This document shows positions 1 to 8,043 of a DNA stretch of 64,000 nt, piece by piece. Numbering within the stretch: the stretch's first letter is position 1; every line of letters starts with the position of its first letter. This DNA comes from Priestia taiwanensis (lineage in GTDB: Bacteria > Bacillota > Bacilli > Bacillales > Bacillaceae_G), in contig NZ_BMFK01000001.1 in NCBI RefSeq assembly GCF_014638355.1, positions 635,160 to 699,159 of the forward strand, written 5' to 3'. The notes under the pieces were generated by a model that searched no databases, had not been told where the DNA came from, and saw only the letters and a program-made list of their open reading frames with translations. The translations under genes and the position numbers were made by a program.

Positions 1-431
1 GTGAATTTCTAATTACAGTTCCAGAGGATTTCAAGCGAACAGAAGAAGAACAACGCATATGGATTCAGCAGTTACTGGCGAATGAACGAGAAATGGCGTT
101 TGTTGCAGAAGTAGAAGGAGTAGTAGTTGGATGGACGATGTTTTCATCATCGGACCGTGCTCGTTTAGCTCATGCAGGTTCTATTGGTATTTTTATCAAG
201 AAAGAATATCGAGATATTGGCATCGGTAGACGATTAATACAGGCGATACTCGATTGGGCAACAGAACATCCAGTTATTGAAAAAGTGAGCTTAGGCGTTT
301 TTGCAACAAATATACGTGCCATCGCCTTATATAAAAAGCTTGGATTCGTTGAAGAGGGACGGAAAGTACGTGAATTCAAGTTGAGCGAGAATGAATACGT
401 TGACGATATTTTGATGTATAAGTTCGTATAG
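1..431 (+). CDS. GNAT family N-acetyltransferase (5' end outside window)
   Basis: This is the C-terminal part of a GNAT acetyltransferase, which moves an acetyl group from acetyl-CoA to an amine. The reading frame is open from base 3 without a stop, so the true start lies upstream; the first internal Met at 93 is not the start. Visible GNAT features are a beta-strand pair around VEGVVVGWTMF, the acetyl-CoA loop (EYRDIGIGRRLIQ, R/Q-x-x-G-x-G/A type) and the late N-x-x-A-x-x-L-Y-x-K-x-G-F-x-E-E-G motif that closes the fold. The substrate cannot be told. The family call is firm. Confidence 0.85.
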   Translation, partial: EFLITVPEDFKRTEEEQRIWIQQLLANEREMAFVAEVEGVVVGWTMFSSSDRARLAHAGSIGIFIKKEYRDIGIGRRLIQAILDWATEHPVIEKVSLGVFATNIRAIALYKKLGFVEEGRKVREFKLSENEYVDDILMYKFV

Positions 432-512
432 AAGCCATATTAACGATGGAAATGTGGTATAATAATGACGTTTAACGTACATAGAAGAAATTTTTTAAGT
501 GAGGGTAAAAAT

Positions 513-947
513 ATGAATGCATATGATCAATATATGAGACAAATGGCACAAGGAATGCGTGATGAGTTAACGCGTGCAGGTTTCCAAGAGTTAACAACGG
601 CTGAAGAAGTACATGATTTCATGGACAAAGTAGAAGGTACAACATTAGTAGTAGTGAACTCTGTATGTGGTTGTGCAGCAGGATTAGCACGTCCAGCAGC
701 TGTTCAAGCATCATTACAAAGTGAGAAGAAACCAACGAATATCGTAACAGTATTTGCAGGTCAAGACCGTGAAGCAACAGCAACAATGCGTGAATACTTC
801 GGCGATATCGAGCCATCTTCACCATCAATGGCATTATTAAAAGGAAAAGAAGTTGTTCACTTCATTCCACGCCACCACATCGAAGACAACACATTAGAAG
901 GTATTTTTAACAACTTAACATCAGCATTTGAAGCTCATTGCGAGTAA
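513..947 (+). CDS. brxA: BrxA/BrxB family bacilliredoxin
   Basis: A 144-aa thioredoxin-like protein of the YphP/YqiW family, which removes bacillithiol from oxidised protein cysteines in the cytosol. The key sign is the CGC active site in NSVCGCAAG near residue 54, followed by a thioredoxin-like core ending in a conserved IPRHHIED segment. The frame is open upstream to 465, but the ATG at 513 is preceded by a GAGGG site and gives the family's usual length. The nearby methyltransferase and thyA-dfrA genes resemble, from memory, the B. subtilis yphP (brxA) neighbourhood, which favours BrxA over BrxB. Confidence 0.85.
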   Translation: MNAYDQYMRQMAQGMRDELTRAGFQELTTAEEVHDFMDKVEGTTLVVVNSVCGCAAGLARPAAVQASLQSEKKPTNIVTVFAGQDREATATMREYFGDIEPSSPSMALLKGKEVVHFIPRHHIEDNTLEGIFNNLTSAFEAHCE

Positions 948-952
948 ACAGG

Positions 953-981
953 AGAGACGTGCATAGCGTCTCTTCTTTTAT
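953..981 (+). terminator. Rho-independent terminator after brxA
   Basis: A 7-bp perfect stem AGAGACG/CGTCTCT with a 7-base loop, followed by a T-rich stretch. It starts just after the brxA stop codon. Confidence 0.7.
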
Positions 982-996
982 TAGGGGGATAGAGGG

Positions 997-1512
997 ATGC
1001 GAAAGACGAGAGTTGAACTGTGGACAGCGGAATGGGAAGTCATGTTTGAGCGAGAGAAAGAGGCATTGCAGTGCATTTTTCCATCAGCGGAAATTCATCA
1101 TATTGGCAGTACATCTGTGAAACATATTGGATATGCAAAGCCAATCATTGATATTTTACTTGTTGTGGATGATATGCAAAAGGCGGAAGTAAGTTGTGAG
1201 GGTATGAAGGGGTTAGGATATATGTCACGCGGGGAAAACGGGATTGCTGGTAGACGTTATTTTATTAAAGGTGGGGATGAACGAACACATCACGTTCATC
1301 TATATGAGGACGGAAATCAACAGATTAAGAAACATCTACTTTTCAAACAATACTTACAAGAACACACAGATGATGCGAGACAATACGGGGAATTGAAATT
1401 TGAACTACAACGGAGGTTCCCACACAACACTCACGATTATCAGAACGGAAAAGAAGCATTCGTGAATAATGTGATGCAAAAAGCAGAGCAATGGGACGAA
1501 GAGAAAGGATAA
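997..1512 (+). CDS. GrpB family protein (UPF0157)
   Basis: A 171-aa protein of the GrpB/UPF0157 family, a nucleotidyltransferase-like fold of uncertain biochemical role that is often fused to CoaE or acetyltransferases. The signature HIGSTSV followed by AKPIIDILLVV near residues 35-55 matches the family core (H-x-G-S-T-[SA]-V...K-P-x-I-D). A strong GGGGGAT/GAGGG site precedes the ATG. It sits 3 bases before the next gene, so the two are probably co-transcribed. A second, divergent GrpB protein lies at 50517-51011. Confidence 0.85.
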   Translation: MRKTRVELWTAEWEVMFEREKEALQCIFPSAEIHHIGSTSVKHIGYAKPIIDILLVVDDMQKAEVSCEGMKGLGYMSRGENGIAGRRYFIKGGDERTHHVHLYEDGNQQIKKHLLFKQYLQEHTDDARQYGELKFELQRRFPHNTHDYQNGKEAFVNNVMQKAEQWDEEKG

Positions 1513-1515
1513 GAC

Positions 1516-2301
1516 ATGTTAATAACAACAGCAGGAAGAACGAATAAAGAAATGATTGCATATGCAAAAGGAATTGCTGAAGTTTTGCAGTGCGACTATT
1601 TCGTACGTAAAGATTTATCTATTACTGCAATCCAACAACAGACGAACGAAGATGTATTAGTAGTTGGAAAGAATCGTCTCGAAATACATACTGTACACGG
1701 AGAAGAGGCATTCTTCTTCCACCCAAATTCTGCTATGTTCCGTGTGAAGCGATTACAACGAGGTGAACATGATCCATTTATGGATGCCGCAAAGCTACAG
1801 AGCGGTATGCGAGTGCTCGATTGTACACTTGGTATGGGATCAGATAGCATTGTCGCAAGTCACATCGTTGGAGAGAGCGGTCGTGTTATTGGGATTGAAG
1901 GAAATACATATAGCGCCTACCTTGTGCAAAAAGGATTACAAGAATGGCAAAGTGGTAATGAAGAAGTCGATGCAGCGATGCGAAGAGTACAAGTTCGAAA
2001 TAGCGAATATTTGTCGTTCTTACACTCATGTGAGGAGAATAGCTTTGATGTTGTTTATTTCGATCCAATGTTTGAAGAGAACATTCAAGAATCTGATGGT
2101 ATTAAAGGATTGAAACATTTGGCTCTTTATACAGATATAACGGAAGAGGTAATGGGAGAGGCGAAGCGAGTAGCAAAGCAACGCATCGTTTTGAAAGACC
2201 ATTACAAAAGCGAACGATTCACCCGTTTTGGCTTTGACGTGTACAAACGTAAGACAGCGAAGTTTCATTTTGGGGTGTTGGAATTAGAGAGGTATGACTG
2301 A
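1516..2301 (+). CDS. Class I SAM-dependent methyltransferase (YpiP-like)
   Basis: A 261-aa protein with a C-terminal Rossmann methyltransferase domain. Motif I is VLDCTLGMGSDS (about residue 100) and the catalytic-type motif is FDVVYFDPMF (about residue 180), resembling the D-P-P-[YF]-like motif of RNA and DNA methyltransferases but with M in place of the second P. The N-terminal 80 residues open with ITTAGRTN and have no motif I recognise. From memory it matches B. subtilis YpiP, which lies near yphP and dfrA there too. The substrate is unknown. The start follows GAAAGGAT and is 3 bases after the GrpB stop. Confidence 0.75.
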   Translation: MLITTAGRTNKEMIAYAKGIAEVLQCDYFVRKDLSITAIQQQTNEDVLVVGKNRLEIHTVHGEEAFFFHPNSAMFRVKRLQRGEHDPFMDAAKLQSGMRVLDCTLGMGSDSIVASHIVGESGRVIGIEGNTYSAYLVQKGLQEWQSGNEEVDAAMRRVQVRNSEYLSFLHSCEENSFDVVYFDPMFEENIQESDGIKGLKHLALYTDITEEVMGEAKRVAKQRIVLKDHYKSERFTRFGFDVYKRKTAKFHFGVLELERYD

Positions 2302-2321
2302 GAATCACATAAAAAATGGAT

Positions 2322-2354
2322 AAAATCAACAGCCGAGTAGCGTGTTGGTTTTTA
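2322..2354 (+). terminator. Probable terminator before thyA
   Basis: AAAATCAACA pairs with TGTTGGTTTT (10 bp with one G-U) around an 11-base loop and runs into a short T tract. It lies 20 bases after the methyltransferase stop. Confidence 0.55.
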
Positions 2355-2481
2355 TCTACTTACCATAAATATTTCACATACCGTATTTGAAGTACAATCA
2401 ATTCAAAACGTCAAGAATGTTTATTTCTTTTTTCTTATGATAAAATTAATTTTTAAAAGTTAACGGAAAAGGGGCGTTTTG

Positions 2482-3276
2482 ATGAAACAATATTTAGACT
2501 TATGCAAACATGTACTCGAGAATGGAACGAAGAAAGAAGACCGCACAGGAACGGGCACAATTAGTACGTTTGGTTATCAAATGCGCTTTAACTTACAAGA
2601 AGGTTTTCCGCTTGTAACAACGAAAAAAGTACATACAAAATCGATTATCCACGAATTATTATGGTTCTTAAGTGGCGATACAAATATTAAGTACTTAACA
2701 GATAACGGCGTGCGTATTTGGAACGAGTGGGCAGATGAAGAGGGAAATCTTGGTCCAGTATACGGTTACCAATGGCGTTCATGGCCGACATCAACAGGCG
2801 AGACGATCGACCAAATTACAAATCTTATTGAACAAATTAAAAATAATCCAGATTCACGTCGTTTAATCGTATCGGCATGGAATGTAGAACATATCGACAG
2901 CATGGCATTACCACCATGTCACTGCTTCTTCCAGTTCTATGTGGCAGATGGAAAGTTGTCGTGCCAGTTATATCAACGTTCGGCAGATGTATTCTTAGGC
3001 GTACCATTTAATATCGCATCGTATGCGTTATTAACGATGATGGTGGCACAAGTATGTGATTTAGAAGTAGGTGAGTTCGTTCATACCTTCGGTGACGTGC
3101 ACATTTACACGAACCACTTAGAGCAAGTGGAATTACAATTAACACGTGATCCAAAACCACTTCCAAAGATGAAAATTAATCCAGATGTGAAGTCTATCTT
3201 CGACTTCACATACGAAGACTTTACATTAGAAGATTACGATGCACATCCTCATATTAAAGGAGTGGTAAGTGTATGA
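2482..3276 (+). CDS. thyA: Thymidylate synthase ThyA
   Basis: A 264-aa thymidylate synthase that converts dUMP and methylene-THF to dTMP and dihydrofolate. Its length equals the E. coli enzyme, and it has the folate/phosphate-binding R in KEDRTGTG, the catalytic cysteine in [11 protein letters not shown] (about residue 146) and the nucleotide-binding [13 protein letters not shown] and [12 protein letters not shown] segments. The ATG at 2482 follows AAAAGGGGCG; a TTG three bases earlier is in frame but better explained as non-coding. It overlaps dfrA by four bases (ATGA), so the product dihydrofolate is recycled by the next gene of the same operon. Confidence 0.97.
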   Translation: MKQYLDLCKHVLENGTKKEDRTGTGTISTFGYQMRFNLQEGFPLVTTKKVHTKSIIHELLWFLSGDTNIKYLTDNGVRIWNEWADEEGNLGPVYGYQWRSWPTSTGETIDQITNLIEQIKNNPDSRRLIVSAWNVEHIDSMALPPCHCFFQFYVADGKLSCQLYQRSADVFLGVPFNIASYALLTMMVAQVCDLEVGEFVHTFGDVHIYTNHLEQVELQLTRDPKPLPKMKINPDVKSIFDFTYEDFTLEDYDAHPHIKGVVSV

Positions 3277-3746
3277 TTTCCCTCATTTGGGCAATGGATG
3301 AGAATCGTCTAATTGGTAAGGACAACGATTTACCGTGGCGTTTGCCAGCAGAGTTAGCCTATTTTAAACGCACGACAATGGGACAACCTATTATCATGGG
3401 ACGCAAAACATATGAATCAATTGGTCGTCCACTTCCAGGTCGTGAAAATATCGTTGTGACGCGCAATAGCGATTTTACAGCGGAGGGAGTTACAGTTGTT
3501 CATTCGCTACATGAAGCATTAGAACAAACGAAAGAGACAGAGGCGTTCGTAATTGGTGGTGCACAAATTTACAAAGAAGCTCTGCCGCTTGCGAGTCGTC
3601 TATATGTAACACATATTCATCATGCGTTTGAAGGGGATACATACTTCCCGGAGATACCAAAGGAATGGAAAGTCATTTCTTCTGAAAAAGGACTAAACGA
3701 TGAAAAGAATCCATACGACTATGATTTTGTTGTGTATGAGAAATAA
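3273..3746 (+). CDS. dfrA: Dihydrofolate reductase
   Basis: A 157-aa NADPH-dependent DHFR that regenerates tetrahydrofolate for thyA. Diagnostic features are the N-terminal [24 protein letters not shown], with the catalytic acid in PAEL (Glu rather than Asp, as in many Firmicutes), the NADPH-binding [16 protein letters not shown] and the later FVIGGAQIY glycine pair. Length is normal. The ATG overlaps the thyA stop, giving translational coupling. Confidence 0.96.
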   Translation: MISLIWAMDENRLIGKDNDLPWRLPAELAYFKRTTMGQPIIMGRKTYESIGRPLPGRENIVVTRNSDFTAEGVTVVHSLHEALEQTKETEAFVIGGAQIYKEALPLASRLYVTHIHHAFEGDTYFPEIPKEWKVISSEKGLNDEKNPYDYDFVVYEK

Positions 3747-3760
3747 GTAAGTAGGAAAAG

Positions 3761-3792
3761 TAGAGTATATGGGTACATATACTCTATTTTCT
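3761..3792 (+). terminator. Terminator of the thyA-dfrA operon
   Basis: AGAGTATATG pairs perfectly with CATATACTCT across a GGTA loop and is followed by ATTTTC. It lies 15 bases after the dfrA stop. Confidence 0.75.
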
Positions 3793-3805
3793 TATGGAAA
3801 CAGTC

Positions 3806-3834
3806 TTTTCTTATAGAGGTACATTTTGTATAAT
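3806..3834 (+). promoter_or_regulatory. Possible sigma-A promoter of plsC
   Basis: A perfect TATAAT at 3829-3834 lies 17 bp after a weak TTTTCT -35 element. It would start the transcript about 25 bases before the plsC ribosome binding site. The poor -35 keeps confidence low. Confidence 0.4.
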
Positions 3835-3865
3835 AAATAAGATAATGAATTAGTGGAGGGTACAT

Positions 3866-4579
3866 ATGTTTCGTACGATTTATGCTGCATTGTACATTGT
3901 AGCGTTAACTTTAGGCACATATCCTAGACTTCTTAAGATGAAGAAGTTACCAAAGGATATGCCAGCAATAGAAAAAGACAAGCTTGTGCATCAGACGCCG
4001 AATAGCTTCGGCCAAGGGATGCTGAAAGCGACAGGTTCAACAGTGACAGTGGAAGGGTTAGAGAACATTCCGCAAGATCGTTCGGTATTATTCGTAGCAA
4101 ATCATCAAAGTAATTTTGACATTCCATTATTAATGGGGTACTTACCAAAGCCATTTGGCTTCATTTCCAAAGTAGAAGTAAAGAAATTACCAATCGTGCG
4201 TGAGTGGATGGTAGAAATGAATTCTGTCTTCATGGATCGTTCAGATAGAAGACAATCACTTCGAGCGATTAAAGACGGAATTGAATTATTGAAGAATGGT
4301 CATTCCTTACTTATCTTCCCAGAAGGTACACGTAGTAAAGGTGATGCAATGGAAGAATTTAAGACAGGAAGTTTCCATTTAGCGGTGAAATCAGGTGTAC
4401 CAATTGTTCCAATTACAATTAGCGGAACACACAAAATCTATGAATCAAATGGAAATCGTGTGAAACCAGGACATGTGAAACTAATTATTTCCGAGCCATT
4501 ATTCATGGAAGACATGAAAGATTTAGAAATTAAAGAAATAGCGAAGCTAACAGAAGAGAGAGTAGCTTCGAAGTTATAA
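3866..4579 (+). CDS. plsC: 1-acyl-sn-glycerol-3-phosphate acyltransferase (PlsC)
   Basis: A 237-aa lysophosphatidic acid acyltransferase that makes phosphatidic acid at the membrane. It has the NHQSNFDIP catalytic box (H-x4-D) near residue 77, a second block around SVFMDRSDRRQ, the FPEGTRS glycerophosphate-binding box and the late VPIVPITISG block, in the usual order and spacing. An N-terminal hydrophobic helix (residues 5-18) probably anchors it. The start is set by GTGGAGGG six bases upstream. It stands as a single gene between two terminators. Confidence 0.93.
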   Translation: MFRTIYAALYIVALTLGTYPRLLKMKKLPKDMPAIEKDKLVHQTPNSFGQGMLKATGSTVTVEGLENIPQDRSVLFVANHQSNFDIPLLMGYLPKPFGFISKVEVKKLPIVREWMVEMNSVFMDRSDRRQSLRAIKDGIELLKNGHSLLIFPEGTRSKGDAMEEFKTGSFHLAVKSGVPIVPITISGTHKIYESNGNRVKPGHVKLIISEPLFMEDMKDLEIKEIAKLTEERVASKL

Positions 4580-4594
4580 TACGTAGAAAACAAG

Positions 4595-4632
4595 AAGAAA
4601 CTCAGAGTTTAGACGACTCTGAGTTTCTTTGT
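4595..4632 (+). terminator. Terminator after plsC
   Basis: GAAACTCAGAGT pairs with ACTCTGAGTTTC (12 bp, extended by two A-T pairs) around a 7-base loop, then CTTTG. Confidence 0.8.
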
Positions 4633-4759
4633 ATATGTAAGATCTCTCTTTTTCTTTTGAGTATAGCATTTATGTTTATAAAAGGGGATATTTTGAATAT
4701 GTATATTCTCTAAAAGGAGAAAGTAGTTTCATTGGAGAATATGTCAAAAAGGGGGTGGA

Positions 4760-5073
4760 ATGATGAAGGATAAGTACACCATTCAAAAAATCCTAGTCGC
4801 CAAAAAATCCTAGTCGCTCTTATTGCGATTCAAGTTATTTTCTTTGCTAGTCATTCATTTGAAGCATTGTTTTCATCCACATCTTTTTCCAGTCATATTT
4901 ACTTAGCGGATATTGGAGAGTTTGTAGTATCAATTGCTATAGGTGTCTATTGTTATACGAGAATTAATAAGACGGTAGCTAGTAAATACAAAGACCTCGT
5001 ATTGAATTATATAGCAGCTATGATAGCTGTGTATCTTTTTTTCGGTATTGCGCGGAATTTTTTTCTTTCATAG
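4760..5073 (+). pseudogene. Small membrane protein gene broken by a 17-bp tandem duplication
   Basis: A GGGGGTGG site is followed by ATGATG and a frame reading MKDKYTIQKILVA, which hits TAG after 16 codons from the second ATG. The cause is a direct 17-bp duplication (4784-4800 and 4801-4817). Removing one copy restores one frame through to 5073, about 97-98 aa with two or three hydrophobic helices, the last one YIAAMIAVYLFFGIA. The function is unknown. It could also be a reversible phase-variable switch or an assembly error. The downstream part has no good start of its own. Confidence 0.8.
4784..4817 (+). repeat. 17-bp perfect tandem duplication
   Basis: Two adjacent copies of CAAAAAATCCTAGTCGC. 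The unit is not a multiple of three, so it shifts the frame of the gene at 4760-5073. Confidence 0.95.
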
Positions 5074-5085
5074 GTCATCTTTTGC

Positions 5086-5119
5086 AACGAAAGGATAAGG
5101 TAATTCCTTTCGTTTTTTT
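5086..5119 (+). terminator. Terminator after the broken small membrane-protein gene
   Basis: AACGAAAGGA pairs perfectly with TCCTTTCGTT and is followed by seven T in a run that includes the stem end. It also lies where the minus-strand DUF3139 stub is cut off. Confidence 0.75.
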
Positions 5120-5129
5120 GTGCCATAAA

Positions 5130-5225
5130 CACTAGTTTTTTCCACGGAAGTCCTTGGAATTCTACATAAATATAGCCAGTGAAAACCATTGTACTAATGA
5201 TAAGGATAAGGAATATCCATTTCAT
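5130..5225 (-). pseudogene. N-terminal stub of a DUF3139-like paralogue
   Basis: The first 30 residues (MKWIFLIL...FQGLPWKK) match the N-terminus of the four full paralogues next door: a single membrane helix followed by the invariant GLPWK. The homology then stops, and the open frame continues antisense through the terminator of the neighbouring gene, so the rest (to about 5007) is not coding. This is most likely a copy truncated by deletion. It follows the 5242-5916 gene in transcription order. Confidence 0.7.
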
Positions 5226-5241
5226 TTCAGTTATTTATTCC

Positions 5242-5916
5242 TTATCTATATTTCAAAATATCTTCTTTTGTCTTTATATTGTCAAGCTCATTTCCTGGAA
5301 TATCAAGGGTTTTAAAACTAGCTTTTGGTGGAAGAGTTTGTGAACCTACATATAGATGAACATTTCGTATATCTTTTTTCTTCATCTCGTCTATGACATG
5401 AAATAGCTGTGTTAATGTAACTTCTTCATCCACCTTCTTGAGTAAAATGTGGTATTGTAATTGTTCGTTCACATCTTTGTAAAGGGGAATAACGCCAGTA
5501 TAGTTGTATTCAATGTGAGAACTAGGATGAGCGGTATGTTTATGAACATTTGTCATGTGTTTTTCGACAATAGGTTGCATATCCTCGTTTATTTGTGATG
5601 CCCATACGTGTTGAAGGTAAGAGTCTAGTAATTCATCTCCAACTTTGTCTGCTGTAAATGTAAAGGTTTCATTTTTTCCTTTTTCCGATAAACGAACACC
5701 ATAACTAGGTTTTTTGAACGTATAATAGCGTTCTTCAATGGTTGTTTCGATGTTATATTTCTGTTCAACATGTTCTTTCAGTTCATTTGCAATGACATAC
5801 TTTTTCCATGGTAGACCATTAAAACTTACGTAAAACCAGCCCCAATAGAGAATAATTGCTGTTACGAAAATACTAGATAAGCCAATCCATACCCATTTCA
5901 GTTTTATTTTATCCAT
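5242..5916 (-). CDS. DUF3139-like membrane-anchored protein, paralogue 5
   Basis: A 224-aa protein of unknown function. It has a short charged N-terminus, one hydrophobic helix (about residues 9-28), the family mark FNGLPWKK, then a soluble outer part with a Tyr/Phe-rich box (EERYYTFKKPSYGV) and a C-terminal NIKTKEDILKY box. The ATG at 5916 follows AAGGTG; a GTG two codons earlier is possible. It is one of an array of related genes on this strand and the most divergent of the full-length copies. The family assignment is from memory of DUF3139 (PF11337), which is restricted to Firmicutes. Confidence 0.75.
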   Translation of the reverse strand: MDKIKLKWVWIGLSSIFVTAIILYWGWFYVSFNGLPWKKYVIANELKEHVEQKYNIETTIEERYYTFKKPSYGVRLSEKGKNETFTFTADKVGDELLDSYLQHVWASQINEDMQPIVEKHMTNVHKHTAHPSSHIEYNYTGVIPLYKDVNEQLQYHILLKKVDEEVTLTQLFHVIDEMKKKDIRNVHLYVGSQTLPPKASFKTLDIPGNELDNIKTKEDILKYR

Positions 5917-6021
5917 AGTCACCTTAATCCCCCTATATTTATTTGCCCTCGCATATTACATCTTTATTCGCTATAAGAAGTGGGAAGTCCTTTTATACAA
6001 TAAGAGCGCGTTGTTATTAAT

Positions 6022-6702
6022 TTAGTATGGAGAGATAGTGTTTATTACGATATATTCTAAGATATCTTCTTTTGTTTTTATATGTTTTATGGCGAAGTCT
6101 GGGATATGTATGCTCTTTGAATCGGAGTGCTGTGTAGAAGTAGGGGCCAATTCTATATCCACATTCTTTATTTCTTTTGTCTTAATTTCTTTGACGACCT
6201 GGAGTAGTTCTTCGTAGATGATTTGTTCATCTAATTTGTCCCAAGGTTTGTTTAGAACAATCCGATAGTTGAAAGTTTGCCCAGCATTTTTGTAGTGGGT
6301 AATGTTTGTGTCTCCGGTATATCCAGGTCCGTGTGTATGTGTCGCTTCATAAGTGTTTAAGTTGGACATATGCTTCTGTACAATTGGATTTAAATCATTC
6401 TCAATTTGCCAAAACCATACCTCTTTACCGTATGTATCTTCTATGCCACTATGCGTTTTCTCTGCGTGAAATTGAAAGGTCTTATCTTTTCCATCTTCAT
6501 AAAAATAAGCCCCGTAGGTTCCTTGTTTAAAGTTGAAATATGTGTCTTTTATGCTTGTTTTAATACTATATTTATTTTCTAGATGCATTTGTATTTCATT
6601 TGCAGTATCTTGTGCTTTCCACGGGAGGCCATTGAATCCAATATAAAAGTAGACGCCGACAATGATGATTCCGGTTAGTAAGATACCAAGTACCCATTTC
6701 AT
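6022..6702 (-). CDS. DUF3139-like membrane-anchored protein, paralogue 4
   Basis: A 226-aa protein with the N-terminal MKW, one membrane helix (residues 4-20), FNGLPWK, the KDTYFNFKQGTYGAYFYEDGK box, the KEVWFWQIENDLNPIVQKHMSNL box and the C-terminal HIKTKEDILEY box. The start at 6702 is chosen because GGGGATGAT lies at the right distance and every paralogue starts at MKW or VKW; the frame is open for 15 more bases. The function is unknown. The domain behind the helix is probably outside the membrane, judged by topology alone. Confidence 0.8.
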   Translation of the reverse strand: MKWVLGILLTGIIIVGVYFYIGFNGLPWKAQDTANEIQMHLENKYSIKTSIKDTYFNFKQGTYGAYFYEDGKDKTFQFHAEKTHSGIEDTYGKEVWFWQIENDLNPIVQKHMSNLNTYEATHTHGPGYTGDTNITHYKNAGQTFNYRIVLNKPWDKLDEQIIYEELLQVVKEIKTKEIKNVDIELAPTSTQHSDSKSIHIPDFAIKHIKTKEDILEYIVINTISPY

Positions 6703-6739
6703 TTCTATCATCCCCATAAGTTTATCGTGCGTTTAGCAT

Positions 6740-6780
6740 AAGAAGAAAGGGTACTAAAATCTCGCGTGATTTAGCACCCT
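6740..6780 (-). terminator. Terminator of the half-length DUF3139 copy
   Basis: On the minus strand GGGTGCTAAATC pairs with GATTTTAGTACCC (one mismatch and one bulge) and is followed by TTTCTTCTT. Confidence 0.6.
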
Positions 6781-6799
6781 ATATCATTCAATATACATA

Positions 6800-7078
6800 T
6801 TAAGAATATGAATCTTCTATATTTTCTCCAATTTGGATGACAGTGAAGAGGGCATCTTCTCCTTTTTCTGTTTCATACAGGAGAACTCCATAGCCACCGT
6901 TTCTGAAATTATAATATTTCTCTTTAATCGTTGTTTGAATGTTATATTTCTTTTCAGCGTATTTTTGTAGTTTCTTGCTAACCCGTTGTTTTTTCCAAGG
7001 AAGGCCATTGAACTCTGCATGAACAAAACAAATAACAATAAGTGCTACTACTAAAAAAATGCAAAACATTAAGTCCAT
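6800..7078 (-). CDS. Half-length DUF3139-like protein, paralogue 3
   Basis: A 92-aa protein matching only the N-terminal half of its neighbours: membrane helix, FNGLPWKK, KEKYYNFRNGGYGVLLYE, and an end at GENIEDSYS where the others go on with the WxWQ box. It has a strong GGGGGTGGAG site and its own terminator, so it may still be expressed as a short form. A C-terminal deletion that left a working stop and terminator is the simplest reading. It could equally be annotated as a truncated pseudogene. Confidence 0.65.
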   Translation of the reverse strand: MDLMFCIFLVVALIVICFVHAEFNGLPWKKQRVSKKLQKYAEKKYNIQTTIKEKYYNFRNGGYGVLLYETEKGEDALFTVIQIGENIEDSYS

Positions 7079-7133
7079 TTTCTCCACCCCCATACTAATT
7101 TATTTCGCTATAAGGAGATGGAAATCCTTTTTC

Positions 7134-7165
7134 TAAAAAAATAGAGTGCTAGCTTTAGCACTCTA
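7134..7165 (-). terminator. Terminator overlapping the stop of paralogue 2
   Basis: TAGAGTGCTA and TAGCACTCTA form a perfect 10-bp stem with a 4-base loop; the minus-strand side ends in T7. The stem includes the TAG stop codon of the gene at 7163-7849. Confidence 0.8.
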
Positions 7166-7849
7166 GTAAGGTGAACCGTCACTTGTAATAACATATTTTG
7201 CAATATCTTCTTTTGTTTTGATTTGTTCCATATCTGTGTTACGAATACGGATGTTTTTCGGATCGGGAGCCTTGGTATGGACAAATACAGGACTTAAGTA
7301 GAGGGTAATAGTGTTGATTCCTTTGTCCTTCATTTCTTGAATAACATGGAATAACCCTTCATGAACGGCTTGTTCATCCACTTCGTTCCAAGGTTTGTCT
7401 AGCACAATGCGGTAGAAGAAAGCTTGTCCAGCATCTTTGTAGTGGGGAATGATGCCACTACCATCATAGGGAGTAGTAGGTTGGAGATCAGCTCCGTGTG
7501 AACCTAAGTTGGGGACATGTTTCTTCAAAATTGGACCCATTTCGTTTTTCATTTGCCAAGACCATAATCGCTCACCGTATGTATCTCTTATACCGTCCGT
7601 TACTTTCTCCGCGTAAAATTCTAAGTTTCCTTCTTCGCCTTCAATGTAGATATGAGCACCGTATATTCCGTGTTTGAAATTGTAAAACGTTTCTTTAATA
7701 TTCGTTTTAACGTTGTATTTCTTGTCTAAATGTTCTTGTATTTCCTTTCCGATTGCTCGTTCTTTCCAAGGAAGACCTGCAAATGAGAAATACAAAAATC
7801 CGATGAAAGCAATAATACCTACTGCTACTATTCTTAAAAACCATTTCAT
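7163..7849 (-). CDS. DUF3139-like membrane-anchored protein, paralogue 2
   Basis: A 228-aa protein: MKW, membrane helix (about residues 5-20), FAGLPWKE, KETFYNFKHGIYGAHIY, RLWSWQMKNEMGPILKKHVPNLGSH, a VLDKPWNEVDEQAVHEGLFHVIQEMK box and the C-terminal QIKTKEDIAKY box. The site AAGAGGTAAAAG precedes the ATG. The layout matches paralogues 1 and 4 over the whole length, which shows tandem duplication of a complete gene. No catalytic motif is recognisable. Confidence 0.8.
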   Translation of the reverse strand: MKWFLRIVAVGIIAFIGFLYFSFAGLPWKERAIGKEIQEHLDKKYNVKTNIKETFYNFKHGIYGAHIYIEGEEGNLEFYAEKVTDGIRDTYGERLWSWQMKNEMGPILKKHVPNLGSHGADLQPTTPYDGSGIIPHYKDAGQAFFYRIVLDKPWNEVDEQAVHEGLFHVIQEMKDKGINTITLYLSPVFVHTKAPDPKNIRIRNTDMEQIKTKEDIAKYVITSDGSPY

Positions 7850-8009
7850 TTTCTTTTACCTCTTAAGTTGTTATTTTAGTTTCGTAGATGTATTTTTCGG
7901 ATGAAGGGAACAAGAGATATAATGTCATAATTTACTTTTACTGTCAATGGGATGATAGTTGGGTTCATAGTGTTTAATAGAGTTTATGGAGGAAAGATAG
8001 TAGTGTGGA

Positions 8010-8033
8010 ACGGCCTTTTGATATAAAGGCCGT
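8010..8033 (-). terminator. Terminator-like hairpin after paralogue 1
   Basis: ACGGCCTTT and AAAGGCCGT form a perfect 9-bp stem with a 6-base loop 10 bases after the stop. There is no T tract on the minus strand, so it may be a processing or stabilising hairpin. Confidence 0.5.
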
Positions 8034-8043
8034 ATGTATATAG

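Noticed and set aside
465..512. Upstream start of the bacilliredoxin
   Set aside because: The extra 16 codons have no family similarity and lie before the GAGGG ribosome binding site.
5007..5129. Continuation of the DUF3139 stub frame
   Set aside because: The family similarity ends at GLPWKK; the rest reads antisense through a terminator and the neighbouring gene.
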